This document shows positions 34,849-43,880 of a stretch of DNA of 64,000 nucleotides, piece by piece. A program made the position numbers and the translations under genes. The first letter of the stretch is position 1. Every line of letters begins with the position of its first letter. The notes beneath the pieces were generated by a model, which was not told where the DNA came from, ran no database searches, and worked only from the letters and a program-made list of their open reading frames with translations. This stretch comes from Pseudomonas oryzihabitans. Its GTDB lineage: Bacteria > Pseudomonadota > Gammaproteobacteria > Pseudomonadales > Pseudomonadaceae. The DNA lies in the NCBI RefSeq assembly GCF_001518815.1, contig NZ_CP013987.1, forward strand, positions 4,114,501 through 4,178,500, written 5' to 3'.

Positions 34849-35721
34849 ATGGAGCTGATCCGCAGCCGCATCGAGCGGCAGGTGATGAGCCTCACCGGCC
34901 TATCCCTGGGTGAGGTCGACTACGAACAGCCGGTGGGCGATCCCGGGTTGTTCGGGCCTGCCAGCGTCCCCTGGCGGGTGCACAGCGATTTCACCTGCAT
35001 GCTGATCGGCGGCATCGCCGCCCTGCTCATGCAGACCCTGCATCCGCTGGCCCTGGCGGGCGTCTGGGATCACTCGAAATTTCGCGAAGACATGCTCGGC
35101 CGCCTGCGGCGTACCGGCCAGTTCATTGCCGCCACCACCTTTGGCAGCCGCGGCGACGCCGAGCGGCTGATCGCCCGGGTCCAGGCCATCCACCGCCACA
35201 TTCGAGGCCAAGCCGCCGATGGCCGTCCCTACAGCGCCGAAGACCCGGCGCTGCTGACCTGGGTGCACGTGGCCGAGGTCAGTCATTTCCTGGCGGCCTA
35301 CCTGCGCTACTACGATCCGCACCTTTCAGGGACGGAACAGGATCGCTACTACGCCGAGATCGCCCTGGTGGCCGAGCGCCTGGGTGCGACCGAGGTCCCT
35401 CGTTCGCGGGCGGAGATCGCCGCCTACTACCAGGCGATTCGTCCGCAGCTGGTCTGCGATGACCGCAGCCGAGAGGTCTGCCGGGTGCTGCTGCAGGCAC
35501 CCGCGCCCAGCGCCCTGGCCAAGCCCTTCGGTGCCCTGATGATGCAGGCCGGCATCGACCTCTTGCCCGACTGGGCCAGCGAGGAGCTGGGTTTCCAGCA
35601 GGGCCCGCTGCAACGGCGGCTGATTCGCACGGGCATCGGCGCGACCGCCCCGGTGCTGCGCTGGGCGGTGCGCAACGGCTCCTCGCATCGGGCCAGACGG
35701 CGGATGGGGATTGAGACGTGA
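34849..35721 (+). CDS. MpaB-like oxygenase (DUF2236 family)
   Basis: 290 residues. SVPWRVHSDFTCMLIGGIAALLMQTLHPLALAGVWDH is the typical N-terminal region, with a conserved His. Next come FREDMLGRLRRTGQFIAATTFG and TWVHVAEVSHFLAAYLRY, whose His residues probably bind haem-like or metal cofactor. Family members include MpaB and latex-clearing-like oxygenases; the substrate is unknown. It starts 3 bp after nudK, so one transcript is likely. Confidence 0.85.
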   Translation: MELIRSRIERQVMSLTGLSLGEVDYEQPVGDPGLFGPASVPWRVHSDFTCMLIGGIAALLMQTLHPLALAGVWDHSKFREDMLGRLRRTGQFIAATTFGSRGDAERLIARVQAIHRHIRGQAADGRPYSAEDPALLTWVHVAEVSHFLAAYLRYYDPHLSGTEQDRYYAEIALVAERLGATEVPRSRAEIAAYYQAIRPQLVCDDRSREVCRVLLQAPAPSALAKPFGALMMQAGIDLLPDWASEELGFQQGPLQRRLIRTGIGATAPVLRWAVRNGSSHRARRRMGIET

Positions 35722-35724
35722 GCT

Positions 35725-35802
35725 GATCGCGGCCATGGGCCGCTCCTACAGGTTTCAGGGTTTGTAGGAGCGGCCGCATCGGCGGACCACCATGGCCGCG
35801 AT
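35725..35802. repeat. Family-C interspersed palindrome, copy 1
   Basis: GATCGCGGCCATGGGCCGCTCCTACA (35725-35750) faces an inverted partner TGTAGGAGCGGCCGCATC (from 35763) that runs on into CACCATGGCCGCGATT. The two arms can pair across a short loop. A related copy is at 46548. Confidence 0.85.
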
Positions 35803-35829
35803 TAAGCCCATCGAAGGATGTGACCAGCC

Positions 35830-36142
35830 GTAGGTTGGGCTGAGACGGCACTATCGTCGAAGCCCAACAGCCCGAGGTACGCCGAGGCACCGTTGGGCTT
35901 CACTTCGCTCAACCCAACCTACGCCACCGGTTAGCACCGTAGGTTGGGCTGAGACGGCTCCATCGTCGAAGCCCAACAGCCTGAGGTACGCCGAGGCACC
36001 GTTGGGCTTCACTTCGCTCAACCCAACCTACGCCACCGGTTAGCACCGTAGGTTGGGCTGAGACGGCTCCATCGTCGAAGCCCAACAGCCTGAGGTACGC
36101 CAAGTCACCTTTGGGCTTCGCTGCGCTCAACCCAACCTACGG
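35830..36142. repeat. Three tandem 109-bp palindromic repeat units (family A variant)
   Basis: Units start at 35830, 35939 and 36048, 109 bp apart. The left arm GTAGGTTGGGCTGAGACGGC ends in GAAGCCCAACA; the right arm is GTTGGGCTTCACTTCGCTCAACCCAACCTACG. Arms share the core of the 106-bp units at 22766 but differ in their centre. The array separates the convergent MpaB-like and dbpA genes. Confidence 0.95.
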
Positions 36143-36152
36143 CCTTTCCTGC

Positions 36153-37526
36153 CTACAACATCCGCACCTTGATCGACCGCCCCTTGATCTTGCCCTCGCT
36201 CAGGCGCTGCAGCGCCTGGCGAGCGATGTCGCGCTCGACGGCGACGAAGGCCTGGTTGTCGAACAGGGTGATCTTGCCGATCTTGGCACCGGGCAGGCCG
36301 GCGTCGCCGGTCAGGGCGCCGAGGATGTCGCCCGGGCGCAGCTTGTCCTTCTTGCCCGCCGCCAGGGCCAGGGTGTGCATCGTCGGGACCAGCGGCTCCG
36401 GGGTGTCGCGCAGGGCGCCGAGCGGCTGCCAGTCCAGCGGCGAGCCCTGCTGAGCCTCGATGGCCTGGGCGCGGCTGGCCTCGGCCGGGGCCACCAGCGA
36501 CAGCGCCAGGCCCTGTTCACCGGCACGACCACTGCGGCCGATGCGGTGCACATGCACCGCCGGATCACGGGACAGCTCCACGTTGATCACGGCTTCCAGG
36601 CCGGCCACGTCGATGCCGCGCGCGGCCACGTCGGTGGCCACCAGCACACAGAGGCTGCGATTGGCGAACATCGCCAGCACCTGGTCCCGTTCGCGCTGTT
36701 CCAGATCACCATGCAGGGCAGCGGCGGAGATGCGCTGGGCATGCAGCGCCTCGACCACCTCCTGGCACTGCTGGCGGGTCTGGCAGAAGGCCACGGCGCT
36801 GGCCGGGCGATGGTGACGCAGGAGGCGCACCACGGCGGCCAGACGATCCTGGGCAGCAATCTCGTAGAAGCGTTGGCGGATCTGGGTCTCGCTGTGCTGA
36901 CTCTCGACGCTGATGCGCAGCGGCGCGCGCAGATAATCCTCGGCGAGGCGTTCGATACCTTCCGGGTAGGTGGCGGAAAACAGCAGCGTCTGCCGCCGCG
37001 CCGGGGTCTGCCGGAGGATATCGGCGATGGCCTCGATGAAGCCCATGTCGAGCATGCGGTCAGCCTCGTCGAGCACCGCGACATTGAGCCCGTCCAGCAC
37101 CAGGGTGCCCTTGCGCAGGTGCTCCTGCACACGGCCCGGGGTGCCGACGATCACCTGAGCGCCGTGCTCCAGGGAAGCGATCTGCGGCCCCAGCGGCATG
37201 CCACCGCAGAGGGTCAGGATCTTGAGGTTGGGCGTGGTCCGCGCCAGGCGGCGCAACTCGCGGGCGACCTGGTCCGCCAGCTCGCGCGTCGGGCACAGCA
37301 CCAGGGCCTGGCAACCGAAATAGCGCGGATTGAGCCCTGTCAGCAGGCCGATGCCGAAGGCGGCCGTCTTGCCCGAACCGGTCTTGGCCTGGGCGATGAG
37401 GTCCTGGCCCTTGAGGATGATCGGCAGGCTGGCCGCCTGGATGGGCGTCATGCTCAGGTAGCCGAGTTCGGCCAGGTTGGCCTGCATGGCCTCGGCCAGC
37501 GGCAGGGATTCGAAGGATGCGGGCAC
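36153..37526 (-). CDS. dbpA: ATP-dependent RNA helicase DbpA
   Basis: 457 residues. Q motif MTPIQ, motif I AKTGSGKT (47-54), Ib TPGR, II DEAD in VLDEADRMLD, III SAT, and VI HRIGRSGR. The C-terminal 75 residues (DKLRPGDILGALTGDAGLPGAKIGKI, then FVAVERDIARQAL) form the DbpA-specific RNA-binding domain that recognises hairpin 92 of 23S rRNA. It acts in late assembly of the large ribosomal subunit. Length matches E. coli DbpA (457). Confidence 0.95.
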   Translation of the reverse strand: MPASFESLPLAEAMQANLAELGYLSMTPIQAASLPIILKGQDLIAQAKTGSGKTAAFGIGLLTGLNPRYFGCQALVLCPTRELADQVARELRRLARTTPNLKILTLCGGMPLGPQIASLEHGAQVIVGTPGRVQEHLRKGTLVLDGLNVAVLDEADRMLDMGFIEAIADILRQTPARRQTLLFSATYPEGIERLAEDYLRAPLRISVESQHSETQIRQRFYEIAAQDRLAAVVRLLRHHRPASAVAFCQTRQQCQEVVEALHAQRISAAALHGDLEQRERDQVLAMFANRSLCVLVATDVAARGIDVAGLEAVINVELSRDPAVHVHRIGRSGRAGEQGLALSLVAPAEASRAQAIEAQQGSPLDWQPLGALRDTPEPLVPTMHTLALAAGKKDKLRPGDILGALTGDAGLPGAKIGKITLFDNQAFVAVERDIARQALQRLSEGKIKGRSIKVRML

Positions 37527-37652
37527 GGGAGTCCTGGAAACGGCTGGTAAAGGTTTACCAGTCTAGCAGAAGGGTGCCCACTCTCCTCTGCATGGACGCT
37601 GGACCAGCGCCTACCTATGCTTAGCGGTACGACAACTCAAGGAAGCTCCACC

Positions 37653-38285
37653 ATGTTCGACCGGCCTGTGCTCTATACCCATCCCATGTCCCGCGGACGC
37701 GTCGTGCGCTGGCTGCTGGAGGAGCTCGGGCAGCCCTATGAGGTGCAGCGGATCGACTACGGCCCGGCGATGAAATCGCCGGCCTATCGCGCCATCAATC
37801 CCATGGGCAAGGTTCCCGCGCTGCGGCACGGCGCGGCCCTGGTGACCGAGACGGCGGCCATCTGCGCCTATCTCGCCGACGCCTTTCCCGCCGCGGGGCT
37901 CGCGCCACCGTTGAGCGATCCGGCACGTGGCAGCTACTACCGCTGGCTGTTCTTCGCGGCCGGTCCGCTGGAAGCGGCGACCACCAACCAGGCGCTGGGC
38001 GTCACCTTGCCCGAAGATCCGCAAAAACGCGGCGCGGTCGGCTATGGCAGTCTTGCCGAGGTGCTGGATACCCTCGAAGCGGCCCTGGCACCCGGTGAAT
38101 ACCTGGTGGACGACCGCTTCACCGCGGCCGATGTCTACGTCGGCGCTCATCTCGCCTGGGGCATGGCCTTTGGCACCATCGAGAAACGTCCGCACTTCGA
38201 ACGCTATGTCGCCGGACTGGTAAGCCGTCCGGCCGCAGTGCGCGCGCGCGAACTCGATGACGCCGAACTCGCCACGCTCAACTAG
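37653..38285 (+). CDS. Glutathione S-transferase family protein
   Basis: 210 residues. YTHPMSRGRVVRWLLEELGQPY has Ser in the active-site position; NPMGKVPALRHG and VTETAAICAYLAD follow, with a C-terminal FTAADVYVGAHLAWGM helix cap. Ribosome site AAGGAAG is about 9 bp before the ATG. Faces the catalase-like gene tail to tail with 10 bp between. Substrate unknown. Confidence 0.88.
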   Translation: MFDRPVLYTHPMSRGRVVRWLLEELGQPYEVQRIDYGPAMKSPAYRAINPMGKVPALRHGAALVTETAAICAYLADAFPAAGLAPPLSDPARGSYYRWLFFAAGPLEAATTNQALGVTLPEDPQKRGAVGYGSLAEVLDTLEAALAPGEYLVDDRFTAADVYVGAHLAWGMAFGTIEKRPHFERYVAGLVSRPAAVRARELDDAELATLN

Positions 38286-38295
38286 GTGCCCGCGT

Positions 38296-39396
38296 CTACA
38301 GTTCCACCGGTCCACGCGGATGATGCAACGGGCAACCGTTGCGCTCGCTGCGGAACTGCGAAGACATCTCGTAGGCCGGCTGCCGCGATCTCATGATCCC
38401 ACCCAGCGGGCGGTGTGCAGCCAGGCCATGCCAGGGGCTGAACACCATGGCGTCGTCCACCTCGCGGGAGCGTGCCTCGTTCCAGGCCGGTTGCGGCCGG
38501 ACCTCCAGGCGCGCGACGGTCACATAGGGGGTCAGGTCTTCCGGCCAGACCACCGAGGCGTCCTCGATGGGCGTCTGCTCGATGTCGACACCCAGCTGCA
38601 CGCGGATCTCCCAGACGCCACCCTGATGGGCGAAATGCGCGTTGACCGCTTCGCGCAGGCCGTCGGGCTTGCCGTTGACCGCCACCGGGGCATCGGTCAG
38701 GGCAGTCAGCTCGGGCGCCGCCGGGACCACGCTGAGCTTGGCGAAATAGGGGCCGTAGAGGAAGGGCACCATGGTGTAGAAGGTCTCGCCAAGGATGTGG
38801 GTTTCCGGGTGCCCGCCGAGACTCTTGAGCGTGGGGCTTTCGCCACCAAAGGCCTCCACCACCTTCTCGGCGCCGCGCAGCACTGCCGAGGCTGCCTTCT
38901 TCAGGCCTTCGCCACGGTCAGTGGTCTTGGCCAGCAGCTTGAGCGTCTTGAGAAAGGTCTTGGGATCCGGCGCGGTGAAGGCCGGCGCGTTCTGCATGAC
39001 GAAATCCTGGGTCACCTGCCCTTCGCTGCCAGGCAGGCGCTCGCCCGGCACCTCGATCAGCTTGAGCGCCAGGCCCCGCGGGGTGGAGACGCTGTCGGCC
39101 AGGATGTCGCCGGGATTGGTCGAGAATCTCAGCACCGCGGCATAGCTGCCCGGCACGGCGAAGGCGCCCTGGGCATAGGCCGGTGGCAGACCATCCAGCA
39201 CCGTCACCTGGCCCGTGAGCAGACCATGACTCTTGGCGTGTACGCTACGGATGGCATGGCCGCCGTTGGCATAGGTGGTCTCGGTGATGTTTCTCATCGC
39301 CGCGACCATCTCGCGAACGGTCTCGGCTTCGTCATCCGGCGCCTGTTCGAAGGCGGGCTGGAACGGCAGCGGGTGGACAGCGGCAGGCGTGGTCAT
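38296..39396 (-). CDS. Catalase-family haem protein (small catalase-like type)
   Basis: 366 residues, shorter than typical catalases (about 480). NGGHAIRSVHAKSHGLLTGQVTVLD keeps the catalytic-type His, AVLRFSTNPGDILADSVSTPRGLALKLI and QDFVMQNAPAFTAPD keep the barrel and the Asn region. The usual R-x-F-x-Y haem-ligand helix is replaced by FSPWHGLAAHRPLGGIMRSRQPAYE, the mark of the minimal catalase-like subfamily. Peroxidase or lipid-peroxide activity is possible. Ends 10 bp from a convergent GST. Confidence 0.82.
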   Translation of the reverse strand: MTTPAAVHPLPFQPAFEQAPDDEAETVREMVAAMRNITETTYANGGHAIRSVHAKSHGLLTGQVTVLDGLPPAYAQGAFAVPGSYAAVLRFSTNPGDILADSVSTPRGLALKLIEVPGERLPGSEGQVTQDFVMQNAPAFTAPDPKTFLKTLKLLAKTTDRGEGLKKAASAVLRGAEKVVEAFGGESPTLKSLGGHPETHILGETFYTMVPFLYGPYFAKLSVVPAAPELTALTDAPVAVNGKPDGLREAVNAHFAHQGGVWEIRVQLGVDIEQTPIEDASVVWPEDLTPYVTVARLEVRPQPAWNEARSREVDDAMVFSPWHGLAAHRPLGGIMRSRQPAYEMSSQFRSERNGCPLHHPRGPVEL

Positions 39397-39573
39397 CTTG
39401 GGACTCCTCGGGTGCCGTCAATCGGACGCAACGGTCAGCCAATCGACCGCTATCGCGCTAACGACGTTCAACCGGCCACCGTCGCCTCCGATACAAGGTC
39501 GCTGCCGACAGGCGCATGGGAACGGCGCTGACCAAAGGGGGTTCGATATGGTCACCCACCCCAGGAGTCCACC

Positions 39574-39717
39574 ATGAGCGACGCTGACCAGAAGACCTAC
39601 GACAACCCCAGCAACACCCCGCCCCCCGAAGAGCTGCCCTATGCCGACATGGAGCCGGAGGAATTTCCGGACGATCCGGACGTGGCTGGCGAAACCGAAT
39701 CGGGCACCCCAGGCTAA
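39574..39717 (+). CDS. Small acidic protein of 47 residues
   Basis: MSDADQKTYDNPSN begins a very acidic, Pro-rich sequence ending in ETESGTPG, with no hydrophobic segment, likely disordered. The site CCAGGAGTCCACC before its ATG is the same as that of the GST at 28776, which supports translation. No family recognised. It stands between the divergent catalase-like gene and the DUF6502 gene. Function not inferable. Confidence 0.6.
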   Translation: MSDADQKTYDNPSNTPPPEELPYADMEPEEFPDDPDVAGETESGTPG

Positions 39718-39842
39718 GGGATGGCCCTACCTTGCGGACGACAGCTCAGGCTGCGTCCGCGACACTTTGTGACAGGCTGGTTTGACTGACACCCGTGCCC
39801 CCGCGAAGATGACGGGGCGTCTGTCGCGTCGAGCCCTCCCCC

Positions 39843-40682
39843 ATGCTTTCCACCAAGGTCCCTTTGCTCCTGCGTAGCCTGATCGGTCGGCTGGTGCGTA
39901 TCGCCATCGCCTCCGGAGTCACCTACCAGGCCTTCGATCGCTTGCTGCGCCAGACCTACTTCGAGGTCGCCCAGGATTTCGAACCCCTGCGCGACAAGCC
40001 CAATTCCGATAGCCGTATCTCGGTGCTGACCGGCCTGCCCCGTCGCGAGGTTCGCGCCCTGCGCGAAGCCGGCCCGGAACGCACGCCCTGCACGCCCAGC
40101 CTGGAATGGCAGGTGCTCAGCGCCTGGACCTCACGCCTGGATTTGCTCGACGCCGAGGGCAATCTGCGCCCCCTGCCCCGCACCCAGCGCCGCGGTGGCG
40201 AGCAGAGTTTCGACGCCCTGGTCGCCAGCGTCGGCAGCGACGTCCGCGCCCGGACCGTGCTGGATGAATGGCTGCGCAAGGGCTATGCCCGCCTCGACGA
40301 AGAAGACCGGGTGGTGCTCACGCCACGCTCGTTGCTGCGCGGCACCGAGAGCCAGGAAGGCGCGGGCCGGCTGCTGGCGCATTTCACCGGCGACCTGCTG
40401 GCGGGCTTCGAGCGCCTCTACCTGCAGGACCGCGCCGCGCCGGACTTCACCTTCCATGTGGTCTACGGCCACAACCTGACCCAGGACTCGACCCTGAGCC
40501 TCTACCGCACCGCCTACGACGAATCCATGCACCTGCTCAACCGCCTCAACCGCCTGGTGGTCGAACACGAAGCCCAGGACGCCGGCAAAGCCGACGCCAC
40601 CCAGCGGGTCACCCTGGGTTTCGGCGGCTATCGCGTGGAACAGAACCGGGATGCCGGCCTGGTGCAGGGGCGGGAGGATTAG
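39843..40682 (+). CDS. DUF6502 family protein
   Basis: 279 residues. [38 protein letters not shown] at the N-terminus, then [19 protein letters not shown] and a helical C-terminal half with an [16 protein letters not shown] segment are the features of DUF6502. The first half looks like a helix-turn-helix with an extra segment, so DNA binding is possible. Its last 4 bp overlap the convergent pilE gene. Confidence 0.8.
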   Translation: MLSTKVPLLLRSLIGRLVRIAIASGVTYQAFDRLLRQTYFEVAQDFEPLRDKPNSDSRISVLTGLPRREVRALREAGPERTPCTPSLEWQVLSAWTSRLDLLDAEGNLRPLPRTQRRGGEQSFDALVASVGSDVRARTVLDEWLRKGYARLDEEDRVVLTPRSLLRGTESQEGAGRLLAHFTGDLLAGFERLYLQDRAAPDFTFHVVYGHNLTQDSTLSLYRTAYDESMHLLNRLNRLVVEHEAQDAGKADATQRVTLGFGGYRVEQNRDAGLVQGRED

Positions 40683-41125
40683 CGCCAGCAGTCGGTGGGA
40701 TCGCCTTTGGATACCTTTTTGACGCCCTGAGCGTTAAGTATCAGGTTGCCACAGGGATCTTTTTCCTGACTGCCTTTGGGCAGCGCGGTCAGCACATAGG
40801 GACCATCACTGCCATAGCCTGCACTACCTGCAGCGCTAGTCGAAATCGTCAACTCGTAGTACCCACTGCTAGAGAACACTCTATCGCTGCCAGCGCTTGT
40901 CTTGGTATTGACAATGCTCAGGTCTTTCACACTTGTTGGATAGGCATTGTTCTGCGCATAGAACCGTTCCATTCGTGCCGCCGCCTCGTTGAGCAGCGCC
41001 TGGCCCTCGCTGCGGTTGGAGCGCAGCACATAGTTCTGATAGCTCGGATAGGCGATGGCCGCCAGGATGCCGACGATCGCCACGACGATCATCAACTCGA
41101 TCAGGGTAAAGCCTCGTGCTCGCAT
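40679..41125 (-). CDS. pilE: Type IV pilin-like protein, PilE-type minor pilin
   Basis: 148 residues. The class III leader MRARG is followed by [22 protein letters not shown], so prepilin peptidase cuts after G5 and methylates F6; E10 is the mature Glu5. [27 protein letters not shown] is the typical PilE helix, and two Cys (CGN, CWR) close the C-terminal loop. Ribosome site GAGG. In most pseudomonads pilE is the last gene of a fimU-pilVWXY1Y2E cluster; here it stands alone with no other pilus gene in view. Confidence 0.88.
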   Translation of the reverse strand: MRARGFTLIELMIVVAIVGILAAIAYPSYQNYVLRSNRSEGQALLNEAAARMERFYAQNNAYPTSVKDLSIVNTKTSAGSDRVFSSSGYYELTISTSAAGSAGYGSDGPYVLTALPKGSQEKDPCGNLILNAQGVKKVSKGDPTDCWR

Positions 41126-42126
41126 CGTTACCTCAGGGATCGGGATTCTGGTGGAAAAAGATCGCCAACTCTGCCGTTTACACGGTCTACAACAGCACCG
41201 CTGAACTGCTGCCAATATCGCTAAAATCGGTCTTGGACCTACGAGCGTTGCCGACGGAACGTTGCTCCCCATACCGATGGGACCACGAGCCTCCCTAAAG
41301 GCGTTCAGCCCGCACGGAAATCCAACATCTACGACGGGTGTATGGATACCAGCGCAGACCTGCGGGTAATCGGTCTCGCCTTTCGTAGCCGTCGCCTAAC
41401 GATAGGTAAAGGTGCCCAAATCGCAAGGATTGCCTTTGAAGATCAGCCACGGCCGGGCAGGGTGTCGGCCATGGAGTTGATTGGCCCCTATCAATAGTCG
41501 CGCAAGGCGGCCTTTGCGCCTTTGGATGAGCTAGGAGGTCATGGAGATCCATGGTCTCGCCGATGAAAGCCTGGCAGTTGCGGATTTCCTAGCATTTGGC
41601 GCTGCCAAGAGCACCAGATGGCCTTTCCGGAAAATGCTGCTGCAAGGGCTGTCTCTTCCGCAGCTCCGAACAGCTATCAACCCCGCCCGTACCTACCTCT
41701 CCCGCTGAAGCAGCGGCTAACTCGGCGTACGGCCAACAGGCTGAGCAGGCCTCTTCACTTTCCATCAAACGCCATTAATTGAACGAACAAATAATTAAAT
41801 GGACATTAAATTAAAAGAACGAACAATTAAAAATAATTTAGAGCACCAACTTCTCAATCATGCAAAACCAAACAAGACTCAACTAGCCAAACACCGGGCG
41901 ATTGATTTAAAAGAAGGAATGCCTTGGTTCATGCCTACCACATCACGGACATGAAGACCCCGGGAGATCCAGGCTTCGGCTAATTCCCAGACCACGCCAG
42001 CAAACTCCATTAAACGGCAAGACATTTACCGGCACGCTTATCGAACGCATCTTTCCTTACCAGACACCGCCCAGAGTTAGCTCCGTAACGCCTCTGCTTT
42101 CATCGACCGACAATGACAAGGCCGCT
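41126..42126. other. 1-kb gene-free region with an AT-rich core
   Basis: 41126-41290 should hold the pilE promoter and 42050-42126 that of pmtA. No credible ORF was found. From 41760 to about 41945 the sequence turns very AT-rich and carries the direct repeat GAACGAACAA at 41781-41790 and 41817-41826, each followed by A/T-rich sequence containing ATTAAA. This composition stands out against the surrounding GC-rich DNA. Confidence 0.6.
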
Positions 42127-42810
42127 ATGCACGACTCGAAGAAAATCGATTATTCGCTAAATACCGCCGACACCTCTGCGCCGCACTCCGCGCTGGACAA
42201 TGCCGCCATCATTTCCGCCTATCGGCGCTGGGCCAATGTCTATGATCGGGTGTTCGGTGGCGTCTCGGCGCCCGGCCGCAAGCGTGCGGTGGCGGCGGTC
42301 AATGCCCTGGCGGGTACCCGGGTGCTGGAGGTCGGGGTAGGAACCGGTCTCGCCCTGCCCCACTATGGCGCCGACAAGCGCGTCACCGGGATCGACCTCT
42401 CGCCGGACATGCTGGCCAAGGCCCGGGAGCGGGTCGCGCGCGATGAGATCACCACGGTGGAGGCGCTGCTCGAAGCCAACGCCGAGGAAACCGGCCTGCC
42501 CACCGGCTCCTTCGATATCGCCGTGGCCATGTTCGTGGCCTCCGTGGTACCCAATCCGCGCAAACTGATGCAGGAAATGCGGCGGGTAGTGAAGCCTGGC
42601 GGTCACCTCCTGCTGGTCAACCACTTCCAGGCCGAGCGTGGCATGCGCCTGCTGGCGGAGAAGGCCCTGGCACCGGCCTCGCGCAAGCTCGGCTGGCACC
42701 CTGACTTCGCCATGGACTCCATCCTCTCCCGCGAAGACCTGCGCCGCGCCAGTCGCAGCAGCGTACCGCCCTTCGGACTCTTCACCCTGGTGCAACTGAG
42801 CAACGACTGA
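42127..42810 (+). CDS. pmtA: PmtA-like phospholipid N-methyltransferase
   Basis: 227 residues. YRRWANVYDRVFGGVSAPGRKRAV precedes the SAM motif LEVGVGTG (67-74), VTGIDLSPDMLAKARERV and VVKPGGHLLLVNHF. The early YRRWANVYD-FGG stretch is characteristic of Rhodobacter-type PmtA, which methylates phosphatidylethanolamine three times to phosphatidylcholine. The N-terminal ~25 residues are not conserved and the start could lie a little downstream. Another class I methyltransferase role cannot be ruled out. Confidence 0.8.
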   Translation: MHDSKKIDYSLNTADTSAPHSALDNAAIISAYRRWANVYDRVFGGVSAPGRKRAVAAVNALAGTRVLEVGVGTGLALPHYGADKRVTGIDLSPDMLAKARERVARDEITTVEALLEANAEETGLPTGSFDIAVAMFVASVVPNPRKLMQEMRRVVKPGGHLLLVNHFQAERGMRLLAEKALAPASRKLGWHPDFAMDSILSREDLRRASRSSVPPFGLFTLVQLSND

Positions 42811-42814
42811 TCGC

Positions 42815-43804
42815 TTACTCCACCCGATAGCCCCGCCCCGCCAGGCAGGCGGCCAGGGCCTGGCGGAAACGCTGGGTCAGGTAGGGGTCGCCTACCGCGC
42901 CCGGCCGCTCGGGATCGAAACCGGAATCCCCGGCGGCGTAGCGGCGGCAGTCGTATCGGTCCGTGGCGTAGCGCCCGGGTGGCTGGCCCTGCAAGGGATA
43001 GGCGGTGACGTCGTAGGCATCGTAGCCGACGCCCGTGGACGCAGGCGCGGCAGAGGTAACGGGCACTGCCGCGACATTGGGATCGGCGACGGTGACGAAA
43101 CCGCCACCCGGATCGGTGCGGTAGTAGCTGCCGGCGGCGAAGTAGTAGGTAGTGCCGCCCATCCATAACGTTTCGGCAAAGGCCGGCAGCGCGCTGACCC
43201 TTACGCCGGTCGGCGGCAGGGTGACCACATAGCGCGGGCCCTGGGGTCGATACCAGTAGCCGTCGGCATAGTAGTACTGGCTATCGTGGTACCAGATGCG
43301 GGTGAAGCCGGCCGGTACCCCGGGCACCTCGAAGCCGGGTCGCCATTGGGGATTGGCGCCCCAACCGGGACGCGGGCCGGACCAATGAGGGTCCCGATCC
43401 GGTCGAGGCGGTGGCGGCGGATAATTCCGACCGGGCTGGTCAGGGGCCGGCATCATGTAGCCCGGACGCGGCAGCGGCACGGGGCGATCCTGCCAGGCCG
43501 GCTGATAATTTGGTCGCGGCGGTGGGGGATCATTGCGCTCCCAGCGCTCCAGGGCTGGACCATTGCCGCGTCCAGGCGCATCGCCGCGACCGGGCGGACT
43601 ACCATTCCAGCCACCCTGCCTATTCCCCTGCCAGCGTCCCCCGTTGCCGGGTGGTGGCGCGGGCATGGGCGGCGGTGCGGCACCCGGCGGTGGCGTCACA
43701 TAGCCACCGCCCAGGCGATAGTTGTTATCGGCCCAGGCAGGCGCAGCGTGCCAGCAGGAAACGCCAGAGAGGACAAGCGCGAACAGGACGGCAGGCGACT
43801 TCAT
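42815..43804 (-). CDS. DUF6515 family exported protein, Pro/Gly-rich
   Basis: 329 residues. A signal peptide ends near AWADN. Residues 25-150 are a low-complexity Pro/Gly/Arg-rich spacer (PPPGAAPPPMPAPPPG and similar). The C-terminal 180 residues have IWYHDSQYYYADGYWYRPQGPRYVVTLPP and YYFAAGSYYRTD, the Tyr-rich repeats of DUF6515. Probably periplasmic or outer-membrane associated; function unknown. ATG at 43804 chosen over TTG. It converges on pmtA with 4 bp between. Confidence 0.8.
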   Translation of the reverse strand: MKSPAVLFALVLSGVSCWHAAPAWADNNYRLGGGYVTPPPGAAPPPMPAPPPGNGGRWQGNRQGGWNGSPPGRGDAPGRGNGPALERWERNDPPPPRPNYQPAWQDRPVPLPRPGYMMPAPDQPGRNYPPPPPRPDRDPHWSGPRPGWGANPQWRPGFEVPGVPAGFTRIWYHDSQYYYADGYWYRPQGPRYVVTLPPTGVRVSALPAFAETLWMGGTTYYFAAGSYYRTDPGGGFVTVADPNVAAVPVTSAAPASTGVGYDAYDVTAYPLQGQPPGRYATDRYDCRRYAAGDSGFDPERPGAVGDPYLTQRFRQALAACLAGRGYRVE

Positions 43805-43880
43805 CGCACGGCTCCGCAAGGGGATGGCCCAGAGTACCCCAAGGCCTGGCCCTCCCCCAGCCTGACCATCACCCGCTCAG

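Noticed and set aside
41396-41527. Minus-strand frame ending PWLIFKGNPCDLGTFTYR, possible remnant of a pilus gene
   Set aside because: Only ~43 codons between stops, and the upstream part does not resemble any pilin or PilY family; position beside pilE is suggestive but not enough.
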